NCBI RefSeq assembly: GCF_024204645.1
Contig: NZ_CP100351.1
Span: forward strand, 2,878,001-2,942,000
Source: Desulfomicrobium sp. ZS1
GTDB taxonomy: Bacteria > Desulfobacterota > Desulfovibrionia > Desulfovibrionales > Desulfomicrobiaceae
Length of the DNA stretch: 64,000 nt
Direction: 5' to 3'
Positions 41,268-51,249 of the stretch are shown here, piece after piece. The first letter of the stretch is position 1. Every line of letters starts with the position of its first letter. Under the pieces are notes generated by a model that did no database searches, was not told the origin of the DNA, and was given only the letters and a program-made list of their open reading frames with translations. The position numbers and the translations under genes are program-made.

Positions 41268-42385
41268 GCCTTGACCTTCCGGGACAGGTTGAGCAGCACC
41301 CCGGTGCAGAAAAAAGCGGCCAGCAGATGGCTGCCGCCATAGCTCAAAAACGGCATGGGCACGCCCTTGGGAGGAATTGCGCCCAAAACAACGCCCATGT
41401 TCAGAATTCCGCCGACGATCACGATCGCCCCCATGCCGAAGGCGGTGATGCGATCGTGCATGGAAGCCTGCCTGATGCTGATCGCGAGCGTCCTCCACAG
41501 GACCACGCCGAGCAGGATGATGATGAGCGATACGCCGACAAAACCCAACTCTTCGCCGAGTACGGACATGATGAAGTCATTGTGCGCTTCGGGCAGGAAG
41601 AAAAGCTTCTGCTTGCCCTCGCCCAGCCCCTGTCCGACCCATCCGCCGGAACCCAGCCCGTAAAGCGACTGCACCAGCTGATACCCCGAGTTCTGGGCGT
41701 CCTGGAACGGATCCAGAAAGGAAAAGACCCTTCTGAACCGATACGGCGAATTGACCACCAGCAGCGCCGCCGAGACCAGGGCCAGGATGATGGCCGAACC
41801 CAGGAAAATGATGCGGGTTCCACCGACCAGACACATCAGGAAAAGCAGCCCCGCCAGAAACACCGCGCCGCCGAAATCCGGCTGCAGCAGCAGCAAAAAA
41901 CAAAGGCTCCCGGTCACGATGATCGGCGGCAGAAATCCCACGCTGAACGTTTTGACCAGATCCTGTTTGTTGGCGAAAAAATAGGACAGGTAGAAAACCA
42001 GCGCGATTTTCGCGGCCTCCAGCGGCTGAACCGAAAAAGGCCCTATCCGCAGCCAGCGGCTTGCTCCGCCCGCAGTGGTGGCGAATGGTGAAAAAACGGT
42101 CATGAGCAGAAGTCCAGCCGCCAGCAAAATCCAGAGATAGGTGTGGCGATAGAAAAATTCCATGTTCGCCCGGGCCGCGATTGTCAGCACGACGCCCCCG
42201 GCGACCATGAACAGCGCCTGCTTCCAGAACAGGGCGTACTTGTCGCCGTAAACCTTCTCGGCCATGATTCCGCTGGCGCTGAGGACCATGATGAGCCCGA
42301 TGGAGGCCAGACAAATCACCGCCCCCAAAAGAATGATGTCAAAGCTCATGAGGTGGCGGGCCGCTTCGCGCTGGGTGATCCTCAT
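41264..42385 (-). CDS. ftsW: Peptidoglycan glycosyltransferase FtsW
   Basis: This 373-residue SEDS polymerase has ten predicted helices and works with the FtsI transpeptidase at the septum. Recognisable parts are SFDIILLGAVICLASIGLIM, GGASRWLRIGPFSVQPLEAAK, with the SEDS signature region near SGYQLVQSLYGLGSGGWVG, and FLPEAHNDFIMSVLGEELG. The end PFLSYGGSHLLAAFFCTGVL is typical. The start at 42385 overlaps the murD stop as ATGA. A MurJ-type flippase is not in the cluster. Confidence 0.97.
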   Translation of the reverse strand: MRITQREAARHLMSFDIILLGAVICLASIGLIMVLSASGIMAEKVYGDKYALFWKQALFMVAGGVVLTIAARANMEFFYRHTYLWILLAAGLLLMTVFSPFATTAGGASRWLRIGPFSVQPLEAAKIALVFYLSYFFANKQDLVKTFSVGFLPPIIVTGSLCFLLLLQPDFGGAVFLAGLLFLMCLVGGTRIIFLGSAIILALVSAALLVVNSPYRFRRVFSFLDPFQDAQNSGYQLVQSLYGLGSGGWVGQGLGEGKQKLFFLPEAHNDFIMSVLGEELGFVGVSLIIILLGVVLWRTLAISIRQASMHDRITAFGMGAIVIVGGILNMGVVLGAIPPKGVPMPFLSYGGSHLLAAFFCTGVLLNLSRKVKA

Positions 42386-43674
42386 GATGCGCCCTCCACC
42401 CATTCGCGTACCGCACGCTGGAAAGTCTTGCCCCGCTCCTTATAGTTGGCAAAAAGGTCAAAACTGGCCGTGGCCGGAGACAGGAGCACGCATTCTCCGC
42501 TGCGGGCGTCGGAAGCGGCCCTGAACACGGCCTCTTCCAACGTCGCGTCCCAGCTGATTTCCTTGCCGCAATCACTCCAGGCCTCTTCAAAAATTTCCCG
42601 CGACTGCCCGAACAGATACACGCCGCGAACCTTCTCCCGCAGAACCGGCAAGACCGACCCAAGATCGCCGCCTTTGAACACGCCGCCCGCGAGCAGGCGC
42701 ACGGGGCGGTCCTGGCTTTTGAGGGCCGCGATCATGGAATCGATGGTCGTGGACTTGGAATCGTCGATAAAAACGATGCCGTTGTGTTCCGCCACGGCCT
42801 CGATGCGATGCGCCAGAGTGGAGAAGCCATCGATGCCGCGCTGCACATCCTGCTGGGAAAGCCCGAAATAGCGGCAAGCCAGATAGGCCGCTTCCATGTT
42901 TTCGCGGTTGTGCTCGCCAGGCAGGCCCGGACACTCGAACCGGGAACTGGCCACGAAATAGACCCTGCGGCTGCGGGAGAAATCCCGTCGCTCCAGCTCA
43001 TCCTTCATGGACAGCGGCACCACGGCCAGATCCGCTTCCGCCATGTGCTTGAACATGGAGAGTTTCGCGCTCAGGTACTCTTCCATGGTCTCATGGTAGT
43101 CGAGGTGGTTGGCCGAAAAATTGAGCAGCACGCCTACCCGGGGATGAAAGGACGGGGAATTCTGCAACTGGAAACTGGAGACTTCGAGCACCAGGATGTC
43201 GGCCTGCTCGGCGCCCAGCAGATACTCGCACAGCGGCGTGCCGATATTTCCGCCGGTGAAGACCTTTTTGCCGTTTGCTTCCAGAATGCGGCTGATGAGC
43301 GTCGTGGTCGTGGTTTTCCCGTTGGTTCCGGTCACCGCGATGATGGGTTCGGACACGAACCAGCTCGCCAGTTCCAGCTCGGACACCACCTGCACGCCTT
43401 CAGGCAGGAGCGCGGCGACTTTCGAACGGGCGATGCCCGGGCTCAAAACAATGAGGTCGGCCCCTTCGAAATGCGCGGGTTTGTGCTCGCCGGCGCAGAC
43501 CTCAAGTCCCAGGTCGGCGGGAACCTTGGCTGCGCTGGCCTCATTTTTCTCCAGCACGCGCACAGTCGCGCCCATGCGCGCCAGAAGACGCGCCGCCGCG
43601 ATGCCGGAAGCTCCCGCTCCCAGCACGACCGCGGTGTGGCCGCGAAGCTGATTATCGTGGATGAATTCGCGCAT
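42382..43674 (-). CDS. murD: UDP-MurNAc-L-alanine--D-glutamate ligase MurD
   Basis: This 430-residue cytoplasmic ligase adds D-glutamate. It shows the N-terminal dinucleotide-like fold TAVVLGAGASGIAAARLLA, the ATP loop AVTGTNGKTTTTTLIS, LEVSSFQLQNSPSFHPRVGV and NHLDYH, and the late motif FIDDSKSTTIDSMIAAL characteristic of MurD. The ATG at 43674 is seven bases after the mraY stop. Its end overlaps ftsW by four bases. Confidence 0.98.
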   Translation of the reverse strand: MREFIHDNQLRGHTAVVLGAGASGIAAARLLARMGATVRVLEKNEASAAKVPADLGLEVCAGEHKPAHFEGADLIVLSPGIARSKVAALLPEGVQVVSELELASWFVSEPIIAVTGTNGKTTTTTLISRILEANGKKVFTGGNIGTPLCEYLLGAEQADILVLEVSSFQLQNSPSFHPRVGVLLNFSANHLDYHETMEEYLSAKLSMFKHMAEADLAVVPLSMKDELERRDFSRSRRVYFVASSRFECPGLPGEHNRENMEAAYLACRYFGLSQQDVQRGIDGFSTLAHRIEAVAEHNGIVFIDDSKSTTIDSMIAALKSQDRPVRLLAGGVFKGGDLGSVLPVLREKVRGVYLFGQSREIFEEAWSDCGKEISWDATLEEAVFRAASDARSGECVLLSPATASFDLFANYKERGKTFQRAVREWVEGAS

Positions 43675-43681
43675 TGCCTTC

Positions 43682-44758
43682 CTACCTGAGCTTCAGTGTT
43701 CCCAGAGCCATGACCGCCAGCAAGAGCGACAGGATCCAGAAACGGATGATGATTTTCGACTCGTGAATGCCTTTCTTCTCGAAATGATGGTGCAACGGAG
43801 CCATGCGGAAGATCCTCTTGCCGCCGCTGACCTTGAAATATCCGACCTGCAGGATGACCGACAGGGTCTCGACCACGAAGAGGCCGCCCACGATGACAAG
43901 CAGCAGCTCCTGCTTGCACAGGATGGCAATGAACCCGAGGGTGCCGCCGATGCTCAGGCTGCCCACGTCGCCCATGAAGACCTGCGCCGGGAAGGCGTTG
44001 AACCACAGAAACCCCAGGCCCGCCCCGACCATGGCCCCGCAGATCACCGTGACCTCGCCGACCCCGGCGATGTAGGAGACCTGCAGATAGTTCGCGAGGT
44101 TCACGTGTCCGGCCACGTAGACAAAGAGGGCGAAGCACCCGGCCGAAACCACGGCCGGACCGATGGCCAGACCGTCCAGTCCGTCGGTCAAGTTCACCCC
44201 GTTGGAAGCCCCGATCATGACGAAAAGGCCCAGGGGCACGTACATCCAGGTCAGGTCCGGATTGAAATTCTTGAAAAACGGCACCATGAGCTTGGTCGAA
44301 TACTCCGGAAACGAGACCAGCAAAGAGACCGCGCCCACGCTGACGATGAGCTGCCCCAGAAGCTTGATCCTCGGCGAGAGGCCGTCGTTGTGCCTGCGCA
44401 CAACCTTGATGTAGTCGTCGACAAATCCGACCGCGCCGAAACCAAGAAAGACCAGCACCGTCAGCCAGATGTACTTGTTGGTTAAATCGCTCCACAAAAA
44501 GACGCTGACCAGCATGCAGAATCCGAACAGCAAGCCGCCCATGGTCGGAGTTCCGCTCTTGGCCTGATGATCCGGGCCGCCTTCCTTGATGTACTGGCCG
44601 AATTTCAGCCTGCGCAGCCATCTGATACAGAGAGGACCAATGATAATGGACAAGATAAGCGCCGTCAGCATGGCATAGATGGAGCGGAACGTTATGTAGC
44701 GGAAAACGTTCAACATGCTCACTTGGTCGCTTAAGGGGTACAGCAGATGATAGATCAC
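43682..44758 (-). CDS. mraY: Phospho-MurNAc-pentapeptide transferase MraY (GTG start)
   Basis: This 358-residue ten-helix membrane enzyme makes lipid I from UDP-MurNAc-pentapeptide and undecaprenyl phosphate. Signatures are the early [20 protein letters not shown], the [12 protein letters not shown] aspartate motif, [20 protein letters not shown] and the histidine loop [18 protein letters not shown]. The GTG start overlaps the murF stop as GTGA and has GAGGAG six bases upstream. Confidence 0.98.
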   Translation of the reverse strand: MIYHLLYPLSDQVSMLNVFRYITFRSIYAMLTALILSIIIGPLCIRWLRRLKFGQYIKEGGPDHQAKSGTPTMGGLLFGFCMLVSVFLWSDLTNKYIWLTVLVFLGFGAVGFVDDYIKVVRRHNDGLSPRIKLLGQLIVSVGAVSLLVSFPEYSTKLMVPFFKNFNPDLTWMYVPLGLFVMIGASNGVNLTDGLDGLAIGPAVVSAGCFALFVYVAGHVNLANYLQVSYIAGVGEVTVICGAMVGAGLGFLWFNAFPAQVFMGDVGSLSIGGTLGFIAILCKQELLLVIVGGLFVVETLSVILQVGYFKVSGGKRIFRMAPLHHHFEKKGIHESKIIIRFWILSLLLAVMALGTLKLR

Positions 44759-46113
44759 ACCCAGCTCCTCTCCAGAGCAGAATAATACTGCTCCATTTTA
44801 CAGCCCCGCGACCCCTTGAAGAGCATCACACCCTGATCGCAGCGCACCGCGTTCAAGGCCTGCAGAACCTCTTCCGCCCCGGACACTTTCATAAAAATAC
44901 CATTGAAATCGCCCAGTCCGTCCTTGACGTCTTCCGCGTGGCGTCCCTGAAAAAAGCAGTGTGACGCACCCGTGCCGGCGATCAGTCTGCCCAGCTCGCG
45001 ATGAGCGCGGACGCTGTCCCGGCCCAGTTCGAGCATGTCGCCAAGAACCAGCACCAGCCGCTTGCCTTCGCCAAGACGCCCGGCCTCGCCGATGGAGCGG
45101 GCCATGGACACCGGGTTGGCATTGTAGGTGTCGTCGATGAAAAGCCACGTTCCGACGCGGGTCTGCACGAAGCGCTGGGCCACCGGGCTGTATGCGGCCA
45201 GCGCGGACTCGATGGCCGCAAAGGTCATGCCCATTTCCATGGCCATGGCCACAACCGCGGCCAGATTCTCTGCGACATGGATGCTGCTCGACACCGTGCA
45301 CCGCAGTTCCTCGTGCCCAACGCGAAAGGTGTAGGAAATTGCGTCCGCCATGTTCTCCTGCCGCAGACACGAATAGTCGGCCCGGGCTCCGGTTCCGGAA
45401 AACGTGACCAGCTTCGGACTGCGCTTCGCGCTCTCCTGCGCAAGCTCGGGATAGTCGGCATTGACGCAAGCGAAGCCGCCCTTGCGGACATGATCGAGCA
45501 AAACGGCCTTCTGCTCCGCCACGCCGGCCAGACTGCCCAGGCCTTCCAGATGACAGGCGCCGATGTTGACCAGAAGCGCCGCGTCGGGGGCCAGGATATA
45601 TCCCAGCTCGTCCATGTCTCCAGGACGGCTGATGCCAAGTTCCAGAACCCAGAAATCCTCGTCGCCGTCCATCTCCAGAATGGACAGGGGCAACCCGATC
45701 TGGTTGTTCAGATTGCGGAAATTTTTGGCGGTGCGGCCTGCCGCCGACAGCACCTGCGCCAGCATCTCCTTGACCGTGGTCTTGCCCGCCGATCCGCTCA
45801 CGCCAATAACCCTGGCGCGGGTTTTCTCCCGCCAGGCCCGGGCCAGCCGGCCCAGCGCCGACGTCGTATCCCGCACCAGCAGCACAGGTACGTCCAGATC
45901 AAGAGGAGTGCTGGCCACCACGGCGCAGGCGCCGTTTTCCACAGCCTGGCGCGCGAATTCATGTCCGTCGAGCTTTTGCCCGACGATGCAGAAAAAGAGG
46001 TCGCCCTTGCGCACGGCCCGGCTGTCGATGCAGACCCGGCCCACGGCCAGATCATGGTCCTGTTCGATGCTTGCGGCCATGGCCGAGGCGATTTGCGTCA
46101 GGGTCATGTTCAT
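44755..46113 (-). CDS. murF: UDP-MurNAc-tripeptide D-alanyl-D-alanine ligase MurF
   Basis: This 452-residue cytoplasmic ligase completes the pentapeptide with D-Ala-D-Ala. It shows the N-terminal domain [19 protein letters not shown], the ATP loop [17 protein letters not shown] and [13 protein letters not shown], and the MurF-type [19 protein letters not shown]. The ATG at 46113 overlaps the murE stop as ATGA; a second ATG at 46107 is an alternative. The ddl gene that supplies its substrate is not in this cluster. Confidence 0.97.
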   Translation of the reverse strand: MNMTLTQIASAMAASIEQDHDLAVGRVCIDSRAVRKGDLFFCIVGQKLDGHEFARQAVENGACAVVASTPLDLDVPVLLVRDTTSALGRLARAWREKTRARVIGVSGSAGKTTVKEMLAQVLSAAGRTAKNFRNLNNQIGLPLSILEMDGDEDFWVLELGISRPGDMDELGYILAPDAALLVNIGACHLEGLGSLAGVAEQKAVLLDHVRKGGFACVNADYPELAQESAKRSPKLVTFSGTGARADYSCLRQENMADAISYTFRVGHEELRCTVSSSIHVAENLAAVVAMAMEMGMTFAAIESALAAYSPVAQRFVQTRVGTWLFIDDTYNANPVSMARSIGEAGRLGEGKRLVLVLGDMLELGRDSVRAHRELGRLIAGTGASHCFFQGRHAEDVKDGLGDFNGIFMKVSGAEEVLQALNAVRCDQGVMLFKGSRGCKMEQYYSALERSWV

Positions 46114-47531
46114 GCCAGGCACTCCCGCACGACCTCGAAGTCCGAAAAATGACGCTTTTCCGTGCCGATGACCTGATAATCCTCATGGCCCTTGCCGGCG
46201 ATGAGCAGGGCGTCTCCGGGCTGCATGCTCTTTACGGCCAGCGCGATGGCCTTGCGCCGATCGACCTCGCGCAGGACCAGACGCGCGCCGTCCAGGCCCG
46301 GTTCGATCTGATCGAGGATGGACTCGGGATTCTCGGTGCGAGGGTTGTCCGATGTGACCACGGCCACGTCGGCATGCCTGGCCACAGCCGCGCCCATGAG
46401 CGGCCTCTTGCTCGCGTCGCGATCGCCGCCGCAACCGAACACCGTGATCAGGCGCTTGAAACCCATGCTTTTGAGCGCCACGGAAACTTTCTCCAGCGCG
46501 TCCGGAGTGTGGGCATAGTCAATAAATATGTTCAGATCGCGCGTATTGGGCACCCTCTCCAGGCGTCCGGGAGCACCCAGCGCCTGACTCAGGCAAGCGC
46601 ACTGCGCTGCGGTCAGCCCCAGCAGCAGTCCGGTGCCCACGGCGGAAAGCAGATTGTAGGCGTTGTGACGGCCTACCAGGCTCGTGCGCAGTTCCCAGGT
46701 ATTTCCGTCATGACTGATGCCAAGGGTCATGCCCTCGATCCCGGCGCTAAGGATCCGGCACCGCAGCTCGGCATCGTCGGAATCGAGTCCGAATCCCAGC
46801 AGATCGGGACGCATCATTTTCAGACGCCGCCCATACTCGTCGTCGACATTGACGAGGCCCCGGGCGCAACGCGCCGGGCCATCCAGAAACAAACGGCCCT
46901 TGGCCTCGAAATACCGCTCCATGTCCCCATGGTAGTCCAGGTGGTCCTGAGTCAGGTTGGAGAACACGCCCACGGTCATGGGCAACCCGGCGGTACGTTC
47001 CTGGTCCAGGGCGTGGGAGGAGACTTCCATGACCAGATCTTCCACGCCGTCACGGACCATGCGGCCGATGATCCCGTGCAGGCTCAGGCAGTCCGGCGTG
47101 GTCATGGTCGCCGGAACCTGCACTCCGGGCCAGGAACAGTGCACCGTGCCGATGAGGCCCGTCATCAATCCATTGGCGCTGAGCAGGAAATGAATCAGAT
47201 GCGCGGTCGTGGTCTTGCCGTTGGTGCCGGTCACGCCGACAATCCTCGGCAGACGGGACTCCGTCCCGCAGGCCGCGCGGGCCAGCACGCCAAGGGTCTG
47301 CGCGGGGTTCGGCACCGCGAGAGTGGAGACGCCCTCCACCGGGGCGACAGTGACACCCTCTTTGTGCACCACGACCGTCGCGCCACGAGCCACCGCATCC
47401 TCGATGAACCGCGCGCCGTCCACCCGTGTGCCTGATAACGCAACGAAAACGTCGCCAGGCATGACCGCACCCGAATGGGTGCGCAGCCCGGTTCCGCTTC
47501 GAAGCATTTCAAGCACGTTCTGTAGAGTCAT
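46110..47531 (-). CDS. murE: UDP-MurNAc-dipeptide--meso-DAP ligase MurE
   Basis: This 473-residue cytoplasmic ligase adds the third residue. DNPRTEN in the C-terminal domain fits the DNPR motif that marks meso-diaminopimelate as substrate. It also has the ATP loop GVTGTNGKTTTAHLI, EVSSHALDQERT and FIDYAHTPDALEKV. The start is either ATG 47531 (AGGGA eight bases upstream) or ATG 47540; longer extensions overlap ftsI. It follows ftsI by a few bases. Confidence 0.97.
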   Translation of the reverse strand: MTLQNVLEMLRSGTGLRTHSGAVMPGDVFVALSGTRVDGARFIEDAVARGATVVVHKEGVTVAPVEGVSTLAVPNPAQTLGVLARAACGTESRLPRIVGVTGTNGKTTTAHLIHFLLSANGLMTGLIGTVHCSWPGVQVPATMTTPDCLSLHGIIGRMVRDGVEDLVMEVSSHALDQERTAGLPMTVGVFSNLTQDHLDYHGDMERYFEAKGRLFLDGPARCARGLVNVDDEYGRRLKMMRPDLLGFGLDSDDAELRCRILSAGIEGMTLGISHDGNTWELRTSLVGRHNAYNLLSAVGTGLLLGLTAAQCACLSQALGAPGRLERVPNTRDLNIFIDYAHTPDALEKVSVALKSMGFKRLITVFGCGGDRDASKRPLMGAAVARHADVAVVTSDNPRTENPESILDQIEPGLDGARLVLREVDRRKAIALAVKSMQPGDALLIAGKGHEDYQVIGTEKRHFSDFEVVRECLA

Positions 47532-47542
47532 CTGGTCCATCC

Positions 47543-49477
47543 CTAACCCGCTTGCCCTGTCAGCCAGAGCTGACATTTCTTGTCCGCCGGCCATTTTTCG
47601 CCGGGGAGCGGCTTTTGCTTATCGATGATCACGCCTTGCCCCTTGACCACGGGAACAATCCCGCGCGCCACAAGGATCTCAAGCGCCTCGCGCACTGTCG
47701 CACCCTGCAGATCCGGCATGAATTCCTGATCCACGCTGATATTTTCCATGCGTTGCACCGGGGCCCAAAACCGTTCCGGCGACACTTTTGCCATCTGCAT
47801 CGTCTCCACCGGCTCGGCCAGCATGCCCGAAGAGTTGAGCAGCTGGACCCCTATATTGCGGACTTCGGGGGCAACCAGCACGCCGCCATAATGTCCGGCC
47901 TTGGGCTCATCAACCATCATGCAGACCAGATAGCGGGGCTTGTCGGCCGGAAAAATGGCCACAAACGATGCGACATACCCCCCGCCATAACCACCGGTCG
48001 GACTCGCTTTCTGGGCCGTCCCGGTCTTGCCTGCGACCCTCACCCCTTCGATGCGCGCCTGAGTGCCGGTGCCGTCTTCCTGGACCACTTCCTCAAGCAT
48101 GGCCATGACCATTCTGGCCACATCCGAATCAAAGATGCGTTTGCCTTCCACCGGTCTTCCGGCCTCGTGCACGAGACGCAGCGGCTGGCGGACCCCGCCG
48201 TTGGCGATGCACAGATATGCATCGGCCATCTGCAGCATGGTCACGCCCAAACCCTGCCCAAAAGAAATATTGGCCAACTCGACATCTTTCCATTGATGGA
48301 CGGGATTGAGCAGCCCCGCCGATTCTCCGGGCAGGGGCAGCCCGATCCTGCGTCCGAAGCCGAGTTCCTGCAAATAGCTATGGAACTTGGCCGCGCCGAG
48401 CTCAAGACCGATTTTTGCCGCGCCGATATTGCTCGAATAACGGATGATCTTGCTGACGGTCAGATTTTCGTACTTGTGCGTATCCTTGACGCGACGGCCT
48501 TTGACGCTCCACTTTCCGTTTTCGCAATAATACTCTTTCGTCGGGGTGCAGACCTTCTCCTGCAACGCCGCCGCGACCATGATCGGCTTCATGGTCGAGC
48601 CCGGCTCGAAAATATCCACGGCCATGCGGTTCTTCCACTCGCCACGCGTCTTCTTGACCGCGTTGGGATTGAAGAACGGATAGTGCCCCCAGGCCAGGAT
48701 CTCGCCCGTGGGCACCTCGACCACCAGCGCCATCCCGGATTTGCCCTTGGCCCGGATCACGCTACGCTCCAGGGCTTCCTCGGTGGCCAGCTGCACTTGA
48801 CTGTCCAGAGTCAGGCGCAAGTCCTGACCGTTGAAAGAGCTCCTGTCCCCGCTTTCCAGCGACGACAGCCTTTTGCCGGCCGCATCCTTCTGCACGGTGT
48901 ACTTGGTGGATGACGGCATGAGCAGGTCGTTGAAACTATTCTCAAGCCCCTCGATGCCGCGCCCGTCAATGTTCACGAAGCCGAGCAACTGCCCGGCCAT
49001 GTGCCCCTGCGGATACTGACGGGAATTCTCGGTTTCCAAATAGACCCCGGGAAGCATCTCGGCCTTGACCGCCTCCGCCTGCGCGTCACTGATCTTGCGG
49101 GCCACCCACACGAAACGTTTCTTGGGACCCAGCATGGCTGCGAGACTTTTGGGACTCATGCCCAGAATCGAACCGAGACGATGCGAGACCTCCCAGACGT
49201 CCTTGACCTCGTTGGGACGGACATAGACGGACGGGGTCGCGATGGTCTTGGCCAGCAGGAGTCCGTTGCGATCGAAAATCTCGCCGCGCTTTCCGGAAAC
49301 GGTTTCCGAGGCCCAGTACTGGCGGTTGGCCATCTTGGCGTACTCGGGTCCCTTGACCACTTGCACGAAGTAGGCCCGGGCCCAGAGCCCCAGAAGCGCC
49401 AAAGCGAAAAGAACCCCGGCAAAGAGTATCTTGCCGCGGCTTCTGTCCTTTGATGGCTTACTTCCGGTTTTCGTCAC
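47543..49477 (-). CDS. ftsI: Septal transpeptidase FtsI (PBP3) with C-terminal PASTA domain
   Basis: This 644-residue class B penicillin-binding protein has one N-terminal helix (KILFAGVLFALALLGLWAR), then RGEIFDRNGLLLAKT. The catalytic motifs are S-x-x-K in PGSTMKPIM, S-x-N in RYSSNIGAAKI and K-T-G in VAGKTGTAQK. The last 60 residues form a single PASTA domain (MPDLQGATVREALEILVARG), a form common in this bacterial group and absent from E. coli FtsI. GTG at 49477 is the likely start, 21 bases after ftsL. Confidence 0.96.
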   Translation of the reverse strand: MTKTGSKPSKDRSRGKILFAGVLFALALLGLWARAYFVQVVKGPEYAKMANRQYWASETVSGKRGEIFDRNGLLLAKTIATPSVYVRPNEVKDVWEVSHRLGSILGMSPKSLAAMLGPKKRFVWVARKISDAQAEAVKAEMLPGVYLETENSRQYPQGHMAGQLLGFVNIDGRGIEGLENSFNDLLMPSSTKYTVQKDAAGKRLSSLESGDRSSFNGQDLRLTLDSQVQLATEEALERSVIRAKGKSGMALVVEVPTGEILAWGHYPFFNPNAVKKTRGEWKNRMAVDIFEPGSTMKPIMVAAALQEKVCTPTKEYYCENGKWSVKGRRVKDTHKYENLTVSKIIRYSSNIGAAKIGLELGAAKFHSYLQELGFGRRIGLPLPGESAGLLNPVHQWKDVELANISFGQGLGVTMLQMADAYLCIANGGVRQPLRLVHEAGRPVEGKRIFDSDVARMVMAMLEEVVQEDGTGTQARIEGVRVAGKTGTAQKASPTGGYGGGYVASFVAIFPADKPRYLVCMMVDEPKAGHYGGVLVAPEVRNIGVQLLNSSGMLAEPVETMQMAKVSPERFWAPVQRMENISVDQEFMPDLQGATVREALEILVARGIVPVVKGQGVIIDKQKPLPGEKWPADKKCQLWLTGQAG

Positions 49478-49498
49478 TATTGAGCCCTGCCCTGGCTA

Positions 49499-49771
49499 TT
49501 ACTGCATGCTGCGTATCTGGTCCCGCCTGGGAGGCTGCAAACCCGCCTTTTCCGCCCGGTCGCGCAGCGTCGCCGGGGCGAGCAGATAATGCAGCTCCAC
49601 CTGTAATTTCGAATGCTGATCCTGCTTTTCCTGCAGTTCGCGTTCAAGTATTTTCAATTCATAAGCCAGATCAACCCGTTCGATATTGACCCATACCAAA
49701 GCCAATCCGAGAATTATGGTCACCAAAAACATGATACCGATAGTCATATATCCTTGGCCGGTCTCGCTCAC
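49499..49771 (-). CDS. ftsL: Cell division protein FtsL (GTG start)
   Basis: This 90-residue bitopic divisome protein has one helix (MTIGIMFLVTIILGLALVWV) followed by a periplasmic coiled coil (AYELKILERELQEKQDQHSK) and the conserved LLAPATLRDRAEKAGLQPP ending. It would form the FtsQLB-type subcomplex. The GTG start overlaps the rsmH stop as GTGA. Identification rests on size, topology and place between rsmH and ftsI more than on sequence. Confidence 0.92.
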   Translation of the reverse strand: MSETGQGYMTIGIMFLVTIILGLALVWVNIERVDLAYELKILERELQEKQDQHSKLQVELHYLLAPATLRDRAEKAGLQPPRRDQIRSMQ

Positions 49772-50730
49772 CGCGTCTCTCCGTCAACTCGCTCCGCCAC
49801 GCGCAGCTTGGCGCTGCGGCTGCGGCTGTTGGCCCGCATCTCGTCCTCGGTGGGAATAAGCGGCTTGCGAAAGGGGAGCCTGAGCTTTTGCGTATGTCCG
49901 CACTGACACACGGGGTACTCCCGTGGACACAGGCAAGCGGAACTTTCCTTGCGAAAAGCCCTCTTCACAATGCGGTCTTCCAAAGAATGGAAGGAAATGA
50001 CGCAGATACGCGCTCCAGGCCGCAAGTAATCAACAATCCGCTCCAGAAAAAATTCAACTTCCCGCAACTCCTGATTCACTTCCAGCCGCAGGGCCTGAAA
50101 GGTTTTGGTCGCGGGATGATTGCGCGACAATGCGCGCCGCTTGGCCGGATACGCCGCAGCCACGATGCGAGCCAGCTCCAGGGTGGATTCGATTCGGGCA
50201 GTTTCCCTAACCTTGACGATGGCGCTTGCGATGCGCCCGGCCATGGGCTCTTCGCCGTAGTCCCACAGCAACTGACGCAGCCGCTCGAAAGAGGCTCCAT
50301 TGACGATGGCCGATGCGGGTTCACCGCCTGACCCAGGGTCCATGCGCATGTCAAGAGGACCATCCTGCAAAAAGGAAAAGCCCCGCTCCGGGCTGTCCAG
50401 CTGCAGGGAAGACACGCCCAGATCGGCGATCACGCCGTCAAGCTTGTCCCAACCCGCTTCCCGCAGGGCCCTGGAAAAATGCTGAAACGAGGTATGGGCC
50501 AGCTGCACGTTCTCGCCGTACTGCGCCAGCCTCTCCCCGGCCTTGGCCAAGGCCTGTTCGTCCCGGTCCAGCCCCAAAAGCCGGGCCTGCCCATTGGTAA
50601 GCTCCATCAACCGGGCAGCATGTCCGCCCAGCCCAAGGGTCGCGTCCATGTAGAATCCGCCGGGATGCGGCGCGATCCAATGCATGACCTCTTCAAGCAT
50701 GACCGGAATGTGATCGGAATATGCGTCCAT
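49768..50730 (-). CDS. rsmH: 16S rRNA (cytosine1402-N4)-methyltransferase RsmH
   Basis: This 320-residue methyltransferase modifies C1402 in the ribosomal P site. It shows HIPVMLEEVMHWIAPHPGG, the S-adenosylmethionine loop MDATLGLGGHAARLME, DLGVSSLQLDSPERGFSF and the late ISFHSLEDRIVKRAFR. A four-cysteine patch (SSACLCPREYPVCQCGH) may bind zinc. It lies second in the division cluster after mraZ, with an 11-base gap. Confidence 0.98.
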   Translation of the reverse strand: MDAYSDHIPVMLEEVMHWIAPHPGGFYMDATLGLGGHAARLMELTNGQARLLGLDRDEQALAKAGERLAQYGENVQLAHTSFQHFSRALREAGWDKLDGVIADLGVSSLQLDSPERGFSFLQDGPLDMRMDPGSGGEPASAIVNGASFERLRQLLWDYGEEPMAGRIASAIVKVRETARIESTLELARIVAAAYPAKRRALSRNHPATKTFQALRLEVNQELREVEFFLERIVDYLRPGARICVISFHSLEDRIVKRAFRKESSACLCPREYPVCQCGHTQKLRLPFRKPLIPTEDEMRANSRSRSAKLRVAERVDGETR

Positions 50731-50741
50731 GGCCCCTCCGA

Positions 50742-51197
50742 TCAGAACCGCAGTTCAAATCCTTTTTCGGCCAGATCGTCCATGACCTGGTCGACATTCT
50801 CCTGCAGGGCGTTACGTCCTGCCTCAAAACGCTCCTGATCCCAAATCTCGAATTTCCGTCCCACCCCGGCCAGGACGATGTCTTTCTGCAGGCCCGCGTA
50901 ATTGCGCAGATGCGGCGGAATAAGAATCCGCCCCTGCTTGTCGAGGGTCACCTCGGCGGCGCCGGAGATAAAAAAGCGATGGAAATCCCGAACCTTGCGA
51001 TCGGCCATATTCAACTTTGAAAAACTCTGTTCAATGATTTCCCATTCTGGCAGTGGGTAGGCGGCAACACAATCATCGAAATTGGTCAGCACAAGCTTGC
51101 CGTCCGGAGAATTGGCGAACACCTCGTCGCGAAATTCCGGGGGCAGCATGAGCCGTCCCTTGGGATCTTGCGTACGTTGTGAATGCCCTCTGAACAT
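50742..51197 (-). CDS. mraZ: Transcriptional regulator MraZ
   Basis: This 151-residue AbrB-fold protein has two swapped-hairpin halves: FRGHSQRTQDPKGRLMLPPE and EVTLDKQGRILIPPHLRNYA. It binds direct repeats in its own promoter and regulates the division cluster. A good GGAG site precedes the ATG, and three AGTGG repeats lie just upstream. It is the first gene of the minus-strand cluster that runs to the radical SAM gene. Confidence 0.98.
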   Translation of the reverse strand: MFRGHSQRTQDPKGRLMLPPEFRDEVFANSPDGKLVLTNFDDCVAAYPLPEWEIIEQSFSKLNMADRKVRDFHRFFISGAAEVTLDKQGRILIPPHLRNYAGLQKDIVLAGVGRKFEIWDQERFEAGRNALQENVDQVMDDLAEKGFELRF

Positions 51198-51214
51198 GTT
51201 GTCTCCTCAGCCCT

Positions 51215-51246
51215 TTCCACTTTTTACCACTTTTTACCACTCTTAC
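51215..51246 (-). promoter_or_regulatory. MraZ-binding direct repeats upstream of mraZ
   Basis: On the minus strand three AGTGG units follow each other with a 10-base period (AGTGG-TAAAA-AGTGG-TAAAA-AGTGG), the layout known for MraZ boxes. They lie 18 to 45 bases before the start codon. Confidence 0.8.
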
Positions 51247-51249
51247 CCA